Source: an uncultured Clostridium sp.
GTDB taxonomy: Bacteria; Bacillota; Clostridia; Lachnospirales; Lachnospiraceae
Assembly (NCBI GenBank): GCA_945917985.1
Contig: CAMEIH010000001.1
Span: 1 to 43,983, forward strand
DNA length: 43,983 nucleotides
Reading direction: 5' to 3'
Position numbers and translations under genes: made by a program. Position 1 is the first letter of the stretch; each line of letters opens with the position of its first letter. The notes under the pieces were generated by a model, which was not told the origin of the DNA, did not search any database, and saw nothing but the letters and a program-made list of their open reading frames with translations. This document shows positions 7,097-15,291 of the stretch, piece by piece.

Positions 7097-8092
7097 ATGA
7101 AAATCTATGTGTATGATATGGTTGATTTTGAAGAGGAAATTCTCGGAGATATTCAAAAAGAATCCAATGATGAAATAATTTTATCAAAGAACAGCCTGAC
7201 GGAAGAAACGATTGAAGGAGCGAAAGGCTGTGACGGGATTTCCGTTCTCGGCTACAGTAAAGTAAATGAAGCGATTTTGAAGAAGATGAAGGAATACGGC
7301 ATCCTCTATCTTTCCACCAGAACCATCGGCTATGATCACATCGATGTCAAAGCTGCAGAAAAGCTTGGCATTCATGTCTTCAACGCTTACTATCATCCAA
7401 ACAATGTGGCTGATTTCACCGTGATGATGATGCTCATCATGCTCAGGAAGGCGAAAATTTCCATCTGCCGTGCCTTGGTCAATGACTTTTCTTTGGATGG
7501 ACTTCAGGGTAGGGAAATGCGGAGTTTGACCGTGGGAGTCATTGGAACGGGAAAGATCGGTGCCACCGTGATCCAAAACCTCAGCGGTTTCGGATGCAGA
7601 ATTCTTGCCTGTGACAAATACCATAACCCTTCCATAGAAAATCTGGCCTCCTATGTGGACCTTGATACGCTCTATCGGGAAAGCGACATCATCACACTCC
7701 ATGTACCGCTGACCGATGAAAATTATCATATAATCAACTATGAGACCATCCACAAGATGAAAAAGGGTGTGATCCTGATCAATACCGCAAGAGGGCAGCT
7801 GATCGATACCGAAGGTCTGATCCGCGCTCTGGAGGAGGAATATGTGGGCGGCGCCGGCATAGACACGCTCGAGGAAGAACAGGGGATCATGCATGTGCAT
7901 GTGGGCACAAAGATCGTGGACAAGCGCTCCCTTCTGTATCTGAAGCAATTCCCCAATGTGCTGTACACCCAGCATTACGCTTTCTATACAAAAGAAGCCA
8001 CAGAGTCCATGGTACGCTGTGGCATTACTTCCATCCAAAGTGCTGCAAAAGGAGAAAAAAGCATCTGTGAGGTCACAAAATTTCCCCGTTAA
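7097..8092 (+). CDS. D-2-hydroxyacid dehydrogenase, D-lactate dehydrogenase / VanH type
   Basis: A 331-residue NAD-dependent dehydrogenase. It should reduce a 2-keto acid such as pyruvate to the D-hydroxy acid while reoxidising NADH, in the cytoplasm. The catalytic-domain segment STRTIGYDHID carries the substrate-binding Arg. The Rossmann loop is GVIGTGKIG. INTARGQLIDTEGLI follows, then the Glu of GIDTLEEE and the catalytic His in TQHYAFYT. Length fits the LdhA/VanH family. The start is the second ATG at 7097, because GAGGAGG lies 6-7 bases upstream; the earlier ATG at 7073 has none. It is monocistronic, with a strong promoter just upstream. Its last 20 bases overlap the convergent nagA. No D-Ala ligase gene is nearby, so lactate formation is more likely than vancomycin resistance. 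Confidence 0.85.
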   Translation: MKIYVYDMVDFEEEILGDIQKESNDEIILSKNSLTEETIEGAKGCDGISVLGYSKVNEAILKKMKEYGILYLSTRTIGYDHIDVKAAEKLGIHVFNAYYHPNNVADFTVMMMLIMLRKAKISICRALVNDFSLDGLQGREMRSLTVGVIGTGKIGATVIQNLSGFGCRILACDKYHNPSIENLASYVDLDTLYRESDIITLHVPLTDENYHIINYETIHKMKKGVILINTARGQLIDTEGLIRALEEEYVGGAGIDTLEEEQGIMHVHVGTKIVDKRSLLYLKQFPNVLYTQHYAFYTKEATESMVRCGITSIQSAAKGEKSICEVTKFPR

Positions 8093-9209
8093 GTATCACA
8101 CTTTTAATGGAAAGATCTTCTTTTCTTAATAAAACCAGATTGGCAGCTTTACCCGGCGTAATGCTGCCATATTTTTCGTAGATTCCCGCGCTTTTTGCGG
8201 GATTGACTGCCGCGCATTTCACAGCAGTTGTAAGCGAGATTCCCGCTTCCTTTACCGCCCATCTCAGGCAGTCCATCAGATTTGTCACCGAGCCTGCCAG
8301 ATTACCGTTCTCAAGGCGGGCATACCGGCCTTTTACCTCCACCTTCTGACCGCCCAGTGTGTAAGTGCCATCCTTAAGCCCTGCTGCCCGCATGCTGTCA
8401 CTGATAAAAATAATACGGTCCTCTCCAAAGAGCTTAAGGGCCATTCTGACAGCAGAGGGATGCACATGGACACCGTCACAGATCAGTTCCGCCTCTGCCT
8501 TTGCATCCACTGCGGCACCGATCACGCCTGGATTTCTGTGGGTAAATGGTGTCATGGCATTATACAGATGGGTCACATGACTGACTCCCGCCGCAAATGC
8601 CTTTCCCGCCGTATCGTAGTCTGCTCCGGTATGGGCAAGGGAGAGTACCGTTCTTTTCTTATTATCACGGATGAAATCCATTGCCCCATCGGTCTCCGGC
8701 GCAATATCCACAAACCGGATCATTCCTCCGCTCTTTTCCTGCATCCGGTCGAACATCTTCTGATCCGCTCTCCTGACATAGTCCGGGTTCTGGGCGCCCA
8801 ATTTCTCTTCGGACACAAAAGGCCCCTCCATATGGATACCGCAAAGTACTGCTTTTTTTTCTTTTTTACCCGCCTCCTGCTGTTTTCTGAATTCACAGGC
8901 CACTTCACAGCTTTGCTGTAGCAGTTCCTCAGGAAGCGTCATAGTGGCAGGCACGATAGTGGTGATTCCATTCTTTGCTTCATAGCCGGCAATCTCGTCA
9001 AATGCCCTCATATTGCCGTCACTGAAATCCGCTCCCATACAGCCGTGAAAGTGAATGTCGGTAAGTCCCGGAATGGCTATGCAGCCTTCTCCGGCAAGCA
9101 CTTCCTTCTCCTGCCGGGGCTGATCTGCAAACTCCATTCCTTCTATATAAATATCTTTGGCTTCAAATCTGCCTTCTTCCGTGTATACACAGGCATTTCT
9201 GATGATCAT
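8073..9209 (-). CDS. nagA: N-acetylglucosamine-6-phosphate deacetylase
   Basis: A 378-residue amidohydrolase that removes acetate from N-acetylglucosamine-6-phosphate, feeding glucosamine-6-phosphate to glycolysis or wall synthesis. The metal-site motif DIHFHG is near residue 52. HMEGPF carries the metal-binding Glu. The substrate loop VTHLYNAMTPFTHRNPG and the catalytic-Asp segment FISDSM are present, along with GLKDGTYTLGG. Length is normal for NagA. AAAGGAAT precedes the ATG. The gene begins 22 bases after the leucine gene and is probably read from the same transcript, although no metabolic link is obvious. Its 3' end runs 20 bases into the convergent dehydrogenase gene. No nagB is in the window. 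Confidence 0.9.
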   Translation of the reverse strand: MIIRNACVYTEEGRFEAKDIYIEGMEFADQPRQEKEVLAGEGCIAIPGLTDIHFHGCMGADFSDGNMRAFDEIAGYEAKNGITTIVPATMTLPEELLQQSCEVACEFRKQQEAGKKEKKAVLCGIHMEGPFVSEEKLGAQNPDYVRRADQKMFDRMQEKSGGMIRFVDIAPETDGAMDFIRDNKKRTVLSLAHTGADYDTAGKAFAAGVSHVTHLYNAMTPFTHRNPGVIGAAVDAKAEAELICDGVHVHPSAVRMALKLFGEDRIIFISDSMRAAGLKDGTYTLGGQKVEVKGRYARLENGNLAGSVTNLMDCLRWAVKEAGISLTTAVKCAAVNPAKSAGIYEKYGSITPGKAANLVLLRKEDLSIKSVILNGEIL

Positions 9210-9231
9210 TTCAGGATTCCTTTCGGGGAAA

Positions 9232-11229
9232 TTATCTGCTCTCCCTGCGGAACTGGACAGGCGTCATCCCGTAGGATTTCTTAAACAGTCTGTTAAAATG
9301 CTCCACATTCTCATAGCCTACCGTCGCTGCAATGCTCTCCACTGTCTGATTGGATTCCTTTAGCAGGCTCCTCGCCTTCTTCATCCTCGCCTTCTTTACA
9401 GCCTCCTGGAAGGTAATCCCCGCATTTTCTTTGATGTATTTGGAAAGGTAAGGCTTGGAGAGATTGAAATTCTCTGCCAGTTCATCCAGGGTAACGTCCT
9501 TGTAGTGATTCTTTAAATAATTCATGATGTCTACAATACGCTCTTCCCGTCCTTCTTTTATGTTTTCACTTTCTGCCATCTTGTTACCTGCAGACACAAG
9601 CGCTGCAATGGAACTCTTAATGATATCTTCATCGATACCAACGCCCCAGTACATTTTGCCGTCCTTTACAATGCCCACATAGGCAGCCGCCTTGGATGAA
9701 GAGCCTTTGGAAATCGCATTTTCCTCGTAAACAGAAAGCTCATAGCTGACGCCGAAATACAGCTTGATGGCGTTGCTGACAGCATCCAGTCGTCCGTTAC
9801 CGGAGGTCTCGATCACTCTTCTCTCCTTATTCTGCTCGATGGTTACTTCCGCAGTAATACCTTCCTTTGTCTGCTTGAAATGACATTCGGGAATGTTAAA
9901 TACTTCTCTCTGTTCAATATAATTATCTTCAAAAATCTGGTAGATGTCAGAGGGTGCAAGTTCGCTGTGCTTTCTGTCGGAAACACCCTTCATCAGATAG
10001 CCCACTTCCTCTTTCATCTTATCCGGCAGGGAAATGCCGAAGTTCTGCTTCAGGATAAAGGCAATTCCGCCCTTGCCGGACTGGCTGTTGATACGGATTA
10101 CGTCGGATTCATACTCACGACCGATATCTTCGGGATCGATAGGAAGATATGGCACATCCCATCTTCCGCCACTCTTGCCTTCCTTCCACCACGCCATGCC
10201 CTTGGAGATAGCATCCTGGTGAGAAGAGGAGAATTCGGTAAATAGCAGATCTCCCGCATAAGGAGCACGTTCATAGACTCTCATACCAGTCAATAATTCA
10301 TAGGTTTCGCGTATCTTGGGAATATCGGAAAAATCAAGTCCCGGTTCCACACCGTGGCACACCATGTTCATTGCCACCGTAATGATATCCACATTGCCGG
10401 TTCTCTCTCCGTTGCCGAACAGGGTTCCCTCGATTCTGTCTGCACCTGCCAGCACACCCAGCTCCGCATCGGAGACACCGCATCCTCTGTCGTTGTGGGG
10501 ATGCACGCTGAGCACCACATTTTCCCTGTATTTCAGGTTCTTGTGGAAATATTCCACCTGGGAAGCGAAGACATGAGGCATTGCAATCTGGACCGTAGTG
10601 GGAATATTGATAATCGCTTTATTCTCCTTTACGGGCTTCCACACATCCAGCACTGCATTGCACACATCCAGCGCATAGTCCACTTCTGTTCCCGGGAAGC
10701 TCTCAGGGCTGTATTCAAAGGTAAAGTTACCGTCTGTTTCATCTGCCAGCTGCTTTAACAGCTTTGCACCATCAATCGCCAGCTGTTTCACTTCCTCTTT
10801 ACTCTTGCGAAATACCTGTTCTCTCTGTGCCACAGAGGTTGAATTGTAAAGATGGATCACGGCATGAGGCGCACCCTTCACCGCTTCAAAGGTCTTCTTG
10901 ATAATGTGCTCTCTGGCCTGAGTCAGCACCTGAATGGTAACATCCGAGGGGATCATATCTCTCTCGATCAGGGCGCGGATAAAATTATATTCCGTGTCGG
11001 AGGCTGCCGGGAATCCCACTTCGATTTCCTTAAATCCGATGTCTACCAACATCTTGAAAAACTGTAATTTTTCCTCCAGATTCATTGGCTCAATCAGCGC
11101 CTGATTGCCATCCCTTAAGTCTACACTGCACCAGATGGGTGCTTTCTCAATGGTGTCTTTTTTTACCCAGTCATAGGTTGTCACCGGGGGCATAAAATAA
11201 GATTTTCCATACTTTTCCGCTGCGTTCAT
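9232..11229 (-). CDS. leuA: 2-isopropylmalate synthase with C-terminal AraC-type DNA-binding domain
   Basis: A 665-residue fusion. Residues 1 to about 550 are a LeuA2-type 2-isopropylmalate synthase, which condenses acetyl-CoA with 2-oxoisovalerate as the first committed step of leucine synthesis. Landmarks are [12 protein letters not shown] with the catalytic Arg-Asp, [21 protein letters not shown] with metal-binding His residues, [12 protein letters not shown], and a C-terminal dimer/regulatory region. Residues about 563-665 are a complete AraC-family pair of helix-turn-helix motifs ([20 protein letters not shown], then [20 protein letters not shown] and the usual GMTPVQFR end). There is no stop or frame change between the parts. 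Start at 11229 is fixed by GGAGG 6 bases upstream. The 5' leader is a Leu-specific T-box. Whether the HTH binds DNA in response to leucine is unknown. Confidence 0.9.
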   Translation of the reverse strand: MNAAEKYGKSYFMPPVTTYDWVKKDTIEKAPIWCSVDLRDGNQALIEPMNLEEKLQFFKMLVDIGFKEIEVGFPAASDTEYNFIRALIERDMIPSDVTIQVLTQAREHIIKKTFEAVKGAPHAVIHLYNSTSVAQREQVFRKSKEEVKQLAIDGAKLLKQLADETDGNFTFEYSPESFPGTEVDYALDVCNAVLDVWKPVKENKAIINIPTTVQIAMPHVFASQVEYFHKNLKYRENVVLSVHPHNDRGCGVSDAELGVLAGADRIEGTLFGNGERTGNVDIITVAMNMVCHGVEPGLDFSDIPKIRETYELLTGMRVYERAPYAGDLLFTEFSSSHQDAISKGMAWWKEGKSGGRWDVPYLPIDPEDIGREYESDVIRINSQSGKGGIAFILKQNFGISLPDKMKEEVGYLMKGVSDRKHSELAPSDIYQIFEDNYIEQREVFNIPECHFKQTKEGITAEVTIEQNKERRVIETSGNGRLDAVSNAIKLYFGVSYELSVYEENAISKGSSSKAAAYVGIVKDGKMYWGVGIDEDIIKSSIAALVSAGNKMAESENIKEGREERIVDIMNYLKNHYKDVTLDELAENFNLSKPYLSKYIKENAGITFQEAVKKARMKKARSLLKESNQTVESIAATVGYENVEHFNRLFKKSYGMTPVQFRRESR

Positions 11230-11292
11230 ACTTTTCCTCCATTCGGCTCTTTGCCTTACTTTTTCTTTTTTCACAGAAATTTCCTGTGACAC

Positions 11293-11332
11293 AAAAAAAC
11301 TCTATGAAAATGCTCCTCACACTTTCATAGAG
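11293..11332 (-). terminator. T-box-controlled intrinsic terminator ahead of leuA
   Basis: A ten-base-pair stem with arms at 11300-11309 and 11323-11332 (CTCTATGAAA / TTTCATAGAG) is followed on the minus strand by seven T residues. It ends about 64 bases before the leuA start, which places it as the off-state structure of the leader. Confidence 0.85.
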
Positions 11333-11610
11333 ACGTAACTTCTTACGCGGTACCACTCTACTTCACGGCTGTTGCCATGCTCTCATCAGACACTATCATG
11401 TCTTTTCCCTTCTACGGCGGGATTTTCCGTCTGTACCTACACAACTCCTTTGCGCTAAAATTCTGTCAGCTATCAGAGTCTTCAGCCAGCTGCTCCAAGG
11501 TGAGTTCACTTTCCGCTAACGGCTGCCTTGCACCTCCCGGCAGCTCTCTGATTTCCGGCTTTCAGTTACTATTCCTCTTCCTCGCATTTACCATATGCAA
11601 TTTCCTTTGA
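11293..11610 (-). promoter_or_regulatory. Leucine T-box leader
   Basis: Read on the minus strand, the leader has the conserved T-box element AGAGTGGTACCGCG (11346-11359) just before a terminator. The Stem I features are an AGTA element (near 11567-11570), an apical AGAGAG/GGTG-like region, and a specifier loop GAA-CTC-ACC whose codon CTC (11502-11504) reads leucine. Uncharged tRNA-Leu should stabilise the antiterminator and switch on the downstream leucine gene. The specifier matches the enzyme encoded, which supports both calls. Boundaries are approximate. Confidence 0.9.
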
Positions 11611-11618
11611 CAGATTAA

Positions 11619-11647
11619 ATACTATCATACTTTCTTGATGTTATCAA
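11619..11647 (-). promoter_or_regulatory. Probable promoter of the T-box/leuA transcript
   Basis: On the minus strand TTGATA (11642-11647) and TAGTAT (11619-11624) are 17 bases apart. They lie just upstream of the first T-box element. Confidence 0.5.
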
Positions 11648-11700
11648 GGAGTGATTTTAATCAATTATATTGATTTATTTTATCTTTCCTGTTATTCAGA

Positions 11701-11729
11701 TTGTTTGACCTCCCACTCAGTGGTATAAT
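11701..11729 (+). promoter_or_regulatory. Promoter of the RNA methyltransferase gene
   Basis: TTGTTT (11701-11706) is 17 bases from a consensus TATAAT (11724-11729), which carries the extended TGG before it. The gene starts about 87 bases downstream. Confidence 0.65.
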
Positions 11730-11815
11730 GTACGCGAGCAGAAAACCAAGCGACACCGAAGGTGGCATTTGGTTTTCGCCGCGATAACGAGCAAGCAGAC
11801 TGCGAGGTGACAAAA

Positions 11816-12637
11816 ATGACAGAGGAAAAAATCTTCAGCAAAAACAGTACTTTTCAAAAATTCGAGGTACTGAAAACCAACCGCAATAAACGCTACCGCT
11901 ATCATGAATTTCTGGTTGAAGGTGTCCGCAGTCTTAATGAAGCCGTCAAAAACGGCTGGAAGATCAACTCTCTTCTTTATGACAGGAATCATTTGTCCGA
12001 CTGGGCAAAAGATATGATAAAAACTGTCCGCACAGACAAAAATTACTGTCTTTCGGCGGAACTTATGAAAGAGCTCAGCAGTAAAGAGGACACCTCGGAG
12101 CTGATGGCTGTAATTGAAATGCGCGAGGACAGCCTTGAAACGGTACCGCTTTCTGACAATCCTTTTATCGTTCTTTTTGACAGGCCCTCCAACAAGGGAA
12201 ATCTCGGGACCATGATCCGTTCCTGTGATGCGCTTGGCGCTGATATGCTCATCATCACCGGGCATTCCGTAGACTTATATGATCCTGACGTGGTGGTTTC
12301 GGCAATGGGATCGTTCTTCAACCTTCCTGTGATCAGAATCGCCGACAACAATGTACTTTTTGAATACATCAGTGAACTCAAAAAGAAATATCCTGATTTC
12401 ACCACTCTGGGGACTACTGCCCACAAGCAGCATCCCATTTACTCTGCAGACCTGACCGTACCCCTCATGTTGATGATGGGGAACGAAACCATGGGGCTCA
12501 ACAAGGCATTTAAAGAGTATTGCGATCTGCTCTGCACGATTCCCATGTCAGAAAAATCCTATGCTTCTTCTTTTAATGTCAGCTGTGCCGCATCTATCCT
12601 GATGTATGAGGTTACAAGGCAAAGAGGAATAAAATAA
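11816..12637 (+). CDS. TrmH/SpoU-family RNA methyltransferase
   Basis: A 273-residue SPOUT methyltransferase that likely places a 2'-O-methyl group on rRNA or tRNA using S-adenosylmethionine. A substrate-binding N-terminal domain (RYRYHEFLVEGVRSLNEAVK) precedes the catalytic domain. The three SpoU motifs are visible: FDRPSNKGNLGTMIRSCDAL with the conserved Asn and Arg, MMGNETMGL, and IPM followed by SSFNVSCAASILMYE. The ATG at 11816 has GAGGTG about 7 bases upstream; the frame opens earlier but without a ribosome site. The gene stands alone between the T-box promoter and a convergent small gene. The exact target nucleotide cannot be read from the sequence. Confidence 0.85.
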   Translation: MTEEKIFSKNSTFQKFEVLKTNRNKRYRYHEFLVEGVRSLNEAVKNGWKINSLLYDRNHLSDWAKDMIKTVRTDKNYCLSAELMKELSSKEDTSELMAVIEMREDSLETVPLSDNPFIVLFDRPSNKGNLGTMIRSCDALGADMLIITGHSVDLYDPDVVVSAMGSFFNLPVIRIADNNVLFEYISELKKKYPDFTTLGTTAHKQHPIYSADLTVPLMLMMGNETMGLNKAFKEYCDLLCTIPMSEKSYASSFNVSCAASILMYEVTRQRGIK

Positions 12638-12683
12638 TAGGGCAGGACTGCTTTGAAGTCTTACCCTATTGAATCACACATGA

Positions 12684-13046
12684 TTATGATGAAATGCCTG
12701 CGTTTTCTAAAAGTTTTTTCAGTCTGGCAATCTCTGACTCCGCTTTTTCGAGATCATTCTGCTTTTCAATCAACTCATTCTCTTTCTCTGCTAATTTTTC
12801 TGTAAATTTTTCTTTGATTTCATCCAGCTCTGTTTCATGTTTTTTCTCAATAATATCAATATCCAGCATCAGAGATTCATCTGTCATTTCATTCAGCTCC
12901 TCCATTTCCTTATAGTGGGCATAAATGTGTTCATACAGCTTATGGGTATATCTTTTCAATTTCTGTGCATCCTGAAAAGTAATATTACCCAAAGCAAGAT
13001 TCTCTTCTATGCTTCCGATTATATCATTCTGTATCAGGTTTTTCAA
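12684..13046 (-). CDS. Coiled-coil hypothetical protein, possibly a truncated remnant
   Basis: A 120-residue frame not recognised as any family. The N-terminal 55 residues are mixed. The C-terminal half (about 60-116) is a continuous heptad-like coiled coil rich in Glu and Lys. The only usable start is TTG at 13046, with no ribosome site before it. The frame stays open upstream to a stop at 13102-13104, inside the end of the exporter gene. No ATG exists in that stretch. A gene that begins abruptly like this may be the 3' remnant of a longer protein cut by a deletion. Alternatively it is translated by coupling to the exporter gene, which ends 50 bases upstream. Confidence 0.45.
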   Translation of the reverse strand: MKNLIQNDIIGSIEENLALGNITFQDAQKLKRYTHKLYEHIYAHYKEMEELNEMTDESLMLDIDIIEKKHETELDEIKEKFTEKLAEKENELIEKQNDLEKAESEIARLKKLLENAGISS

Positions 13047-13096
13047 CGCAAGAAGGTTATCTTTTGAACGGTTGAACGGTATTATTAATATTTTCT

Positions 13097-13876
13097 CTAT
13101 TTCAAAAGATAATTTACCAATACCATGGCACCGCCAAGGATCACCAACACGATTCCCGTAACCCGGTTTAAAGTTTCGGCAGATGCTTTGTTGGCAAACC
13201 TGGCCGCAATCCTTGCCCAGAGCAGGGTAAAGACCACGCAGAGAACCAAAAGAAGGATATCCGGCATTCCGCCGATGGTAAAATGCGATACTGCTCCCGT
13301 AAATGCAGTGAATGCCATAATAAACACACTGGTTCCCACCGCTGTCTTGAGTTCATAGCCAAGCACACTTGTGAGGATCAGAAGCATCATCATTCCGCCT
13401 CCTGCTCCCACGAATCCGCAGATAAACCCGATCATGCATCCGCAGATAACCGATTGCACAAAGCGCTTCCTTTGAGATACCGATGCCATACTTTCTTTGG
13501 TGGTCATAACCGGCTTTGCAATAAATTTGATTCCGAGAAGCAGTGTCATTACCATGGAGAAGCTTCCCATTGTCTTATTGGGTACGAGACTTGCAACATA
13601 GCTTCCAAGCATGGTGACAAGAAGCACAGATACCATCATCACCATACCGTTCTTGATATCCAGATTCTTATTCTTTCCATATGTATAAGCGGATACCGCA
13701 CTGGCGAGCACATCCGAGGCAAGGGCAATTCCCACCGCCTCATAAGCAGGCATATCGAGAAATGTGATCAGCATGGGGGAAATCACCGCTGCGGCACTCA
13801 TTCCCGCAAACCCGGTTCCAAGCCCTGCTCCCATGCCTGCCAGAAAGCAAACGATCAGTTTTATAAAAATATCCAT
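13097..13876 (-). CDS. TauE/SafE-family membrane exporter
   Basis: A 259-residue membrane protein of the TauE/SafE (DUF81) family, which exports sulfite, sulfoacetate or other organosulfur anions. About eight hydrophobic segments are visible in two repeated halves, each starting with a Gly-rich turn (AGMGAGLGTGFAGMSAAAV near residue 13, and GFICGFVGAGGGMMMLL in the second half). Substrate cannot be assigned. The second ATG (13876) is chosen because AAAGGA sits 8 bases before it and directly abuts the first ATG. It may be co-transcribed with the small coiled-coil frame downstream. Confidence 0.8.
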   Translation of the reverse strand: MDIFIKLIVCFLAGMGAGLGTGFAGMSAAAVISPMLITFLDMPAYEAVGIALASDVLASAVSAYTYGKNKNLDIKNGMVMMVSVLLVTMLGSYVASLVPNKTMGSFSMVMTLLLGIKFIAKPVMTTKESMASVSQRKRFVQSVICGCMIGFICGFVGAGGGMMMLLILTSVLGYELKTAVGTSVFIMAFTAFTGAVSHFTIGGMPDILLLVLCVVFTLLWARIAARFANKASAETLNRVTGIVLVILGGAMVLVNYLLK

Positions 13877-13995
13877 ATAATTCATCCTTTACAGCAAATT
13901 TATTATTTTATGCATGAAAAATATCATACAACTTTTTCCATTTAAAATGTAGCAAAATCACTAAAATTTAATATTTTTTATAGAATATTTATAAA

Positions 13996-14024
13996 TTGAC
14001 TTTCCCTATAATATACTCTATCAT
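13996..14024 (+). promoter_or_regulatory. Promoter of the small membrane protein gene
   Basis: TTGACT (13996-14001) and TATCAT (14019-14024) are spaced by 17 bases. They lie 40 bases upstream of the start codon. A TATAAT between them, at closer spacing, is an alternative. Confidence 0.55.
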
Positions 14025-14063
14025 TAAAAATGTAGTTTATTCTTATGAAGGGAGGATTATGCT

Positions 14064-14444
14064 ATGGAAGGAAATTATGATGCAGCCATTGCAGCTGTCG
14101 GCCTTGGTTTTTATGCAGTTTATATGATTGTAATGCTGGCAATCTGTGTACTCACTATCGTTGCATTGTGGAAGGTATTTGTAAAAGCAGGTAAACCCGG
14201 CTGGGCCAGCCTGATTCCCTTTTACAATACATACTGCCTGTACGATATCGCATGGGGCAACGGATGGTTGTTCTTATTGACATTTGTTCCCTGCGTCGGC
14301 GCTATCTTCGGAATCATCATGTTATTCAAGCTTGCAAAAGCTTTCGGTCAGGGCACCGGATTCGGATTTGGTCTTTTATTCTTAAATACCATTTTCATTT
14401 TGATTCTGGGCTTTGGCAGCTCCGAATATATCGGACCACAATAA
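14064..14444 (+). CDS. DUF5684-type small membrane protein
   Basis: A 126-residue protein with three to four hydrophobic segments. The family pattern is FVKAGKPGWASLIPFYNTY near residues 45-63, then a Gly/Phe-rich FGQGTGFGFGLLFLNTIF and ILGFGSSEYIG at the end. It resembles DUF5684 proteins, which have no settled function and are often found near signal peptidase or secreted-protein genes. The start is set by GGGAGGA about 7 bases upstream. The gene is monocistronic, with its own promoter and a strong terminator right after the stop. Confidence 0.75.
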   Translation: MEGNYDAAIAAVGLGFYAVYMIVMLAICVLTIVALWKVFVKAGKPGWASLIPFYNTYCLYDIAWGNGWLFLLTFVPCVGAIFGIIMLFKLAKAFGQGTGFGFGLLFLNTIFILILGFGSSEYIGPQ

Positions 14445-14470
14445 TGTCAAATCCGAAAAGAAAGTCAAAA

Positions 14471-14499
14471 ACGGTCACACATCGTGTGACCGTTTTTTT
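14471..14499 (+). terminator. Intrinsic terminator between convergent genes
   Basis: A ten-base-pair GC-containing stem (ACGGTCACAC / GTGTGACCGT) with a three-base loop is followed by seven T. A run of A on the other side means it could also stop the opposing anti-sigma transcript. Confidence 0.85.
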
Positions 14500-14520
14500 A
14501 TGATCAGTATCTCCATTTTC

Positions 14521-15291
14521 TTATTCTTTCACTTCCCCGTGATAGCCTGTCACTGTATAAACATTTTCTTCCCTTTCCGATAACGCAAGGTCAAGTTCAA
14601 AGGTACCGTCTTCAACCAGGGCAACAGAAGAAAAGACAGGAATAAAAATCTGAATCTCTTCTCCCTCCTGCAGCAGACCGGAAGGATTCTTTTCCACCAC
14701 CGCTGTGTACAGAACACCCTCTTCTTCGACCCCGTTTTCCATGGGCTTTTCTTCTGCTTTTTTTACTTTCACGACTATATTTTTCAGTTCTGAGACATTC
14801 TGTTTATTGTAATCCTCCGGGGCTGCATCCTCGCAGACTGCATCATTCATAGCACTGTCCGTTTTTGCTGATTCCTTAACCGCTCCCGATGCACCCTCTT
14901 CCGTTGAAAATGCTTCTGCCGCAGCCATGGAACTCTCCACTTTCGATTCTTCTGCTTCCTCTGCCACCGCTTCGTCATAGTATGCACTTTCTGTTGTAAA
15001 AGCCGGTTCTGCTGCACTCTCTGACATAAATTTGCTGCCTGCTTTTTTCATCACAATCACGGTTGGAATCAAAATCACTGCACAGATAATGGCTGCTGCC
15101 AGTGCAGAATATCTTCTCATAAATACTGCAACTTTTGTTTTCTTTTTGATTGGTGCGGGTTCTTTACTCTCTTCCGCTTTTGCTTCTGCCGGTGCGGATT
15201 TTTCGCTTAAGCCTGCTTCGATTCTGTCCCACAGATCCGGAACTTCTGTTTCTGCAAGCTCTTTGTATGCTTTTTCAAAGTCTTTCTTCAT
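14521..15291 (-). CDS. Probable membrane anti-sigma factor of the adjacent ECF sigma
   Basis: A 256-residue single-pass membrane protein. The N-terminal 75 residues are cytoplasmic (KAYKELAETEVPDLWDRIEAGL resembles the start of many anti-sigma factors). One transmembrane helix follows at about 83-103. An extracytoplasmic part then has a low-complexity acidic/Ala/Ser-rich stretch of about 70 residues, and a final beta-rich domain ends the protein. The gene overlaps the sigma gene by 17 bases. The AGGAGG for its ATG lies inside the sigma coding end, which also rules out the GTG six bases earlier. Coupling to an ECF sigma gene is the main evidence. No zinc-finger motif (HxxxCxxC) is visible, so it is not a ZAS-type anti-sigma. 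The signal sensed is unknown. Confidence 0.7.
   Translation of the reverse strand: MKKDFEKAYKELAETEVPDLWDRIEAGLSEKSAPAEAKAEESKEPAPIKKKTKVAVFMRRYSALAAAIICAVILIPTVIVMKKAGSKFMSESAAEPAFTTESAYYDEAVAEEAEESKVESSMAAAEAFSTEEGASGAVKESAKTDSAMNDAVCEDAAPEDYNKQNVSELKNIVVKVKKAEEKPMENGVEEEGVLYTAVVEKNPSGLLQEGEEIQIFIPVFSSVALVEDGTFELDLALSEREENVYTVTGYHGEVKE

Noticed and set aside
7184..8038. A 284-codon open frame opposite the D-2-hydroxyacid dehydrogenase
   Set aside because: It is a codon-structure shadow of a well-identified gene, with His-rich unnatural sequence and no ribosome site.
7097..8092. vanH of a vancomycin-resistance cluster
   Set aside because: No vanA/ddl-like ligase or vanX gene is adjacent; a fermentative D-lactate dehydrogenase is simpler.
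11230..11356. Short frames and upstream starts before leuA, including a possible leader peptide
   Set aside because: The DNA is explained by the T-box terminator and antiterminator; no ribosome site supports a peptide.
12638..12673. Imperfect hairpin after the RNA methyltransferase gene considered as terminator
   Set aside because: The stem has a mismatch and no T run follows on either strand; kept out of the feature list.
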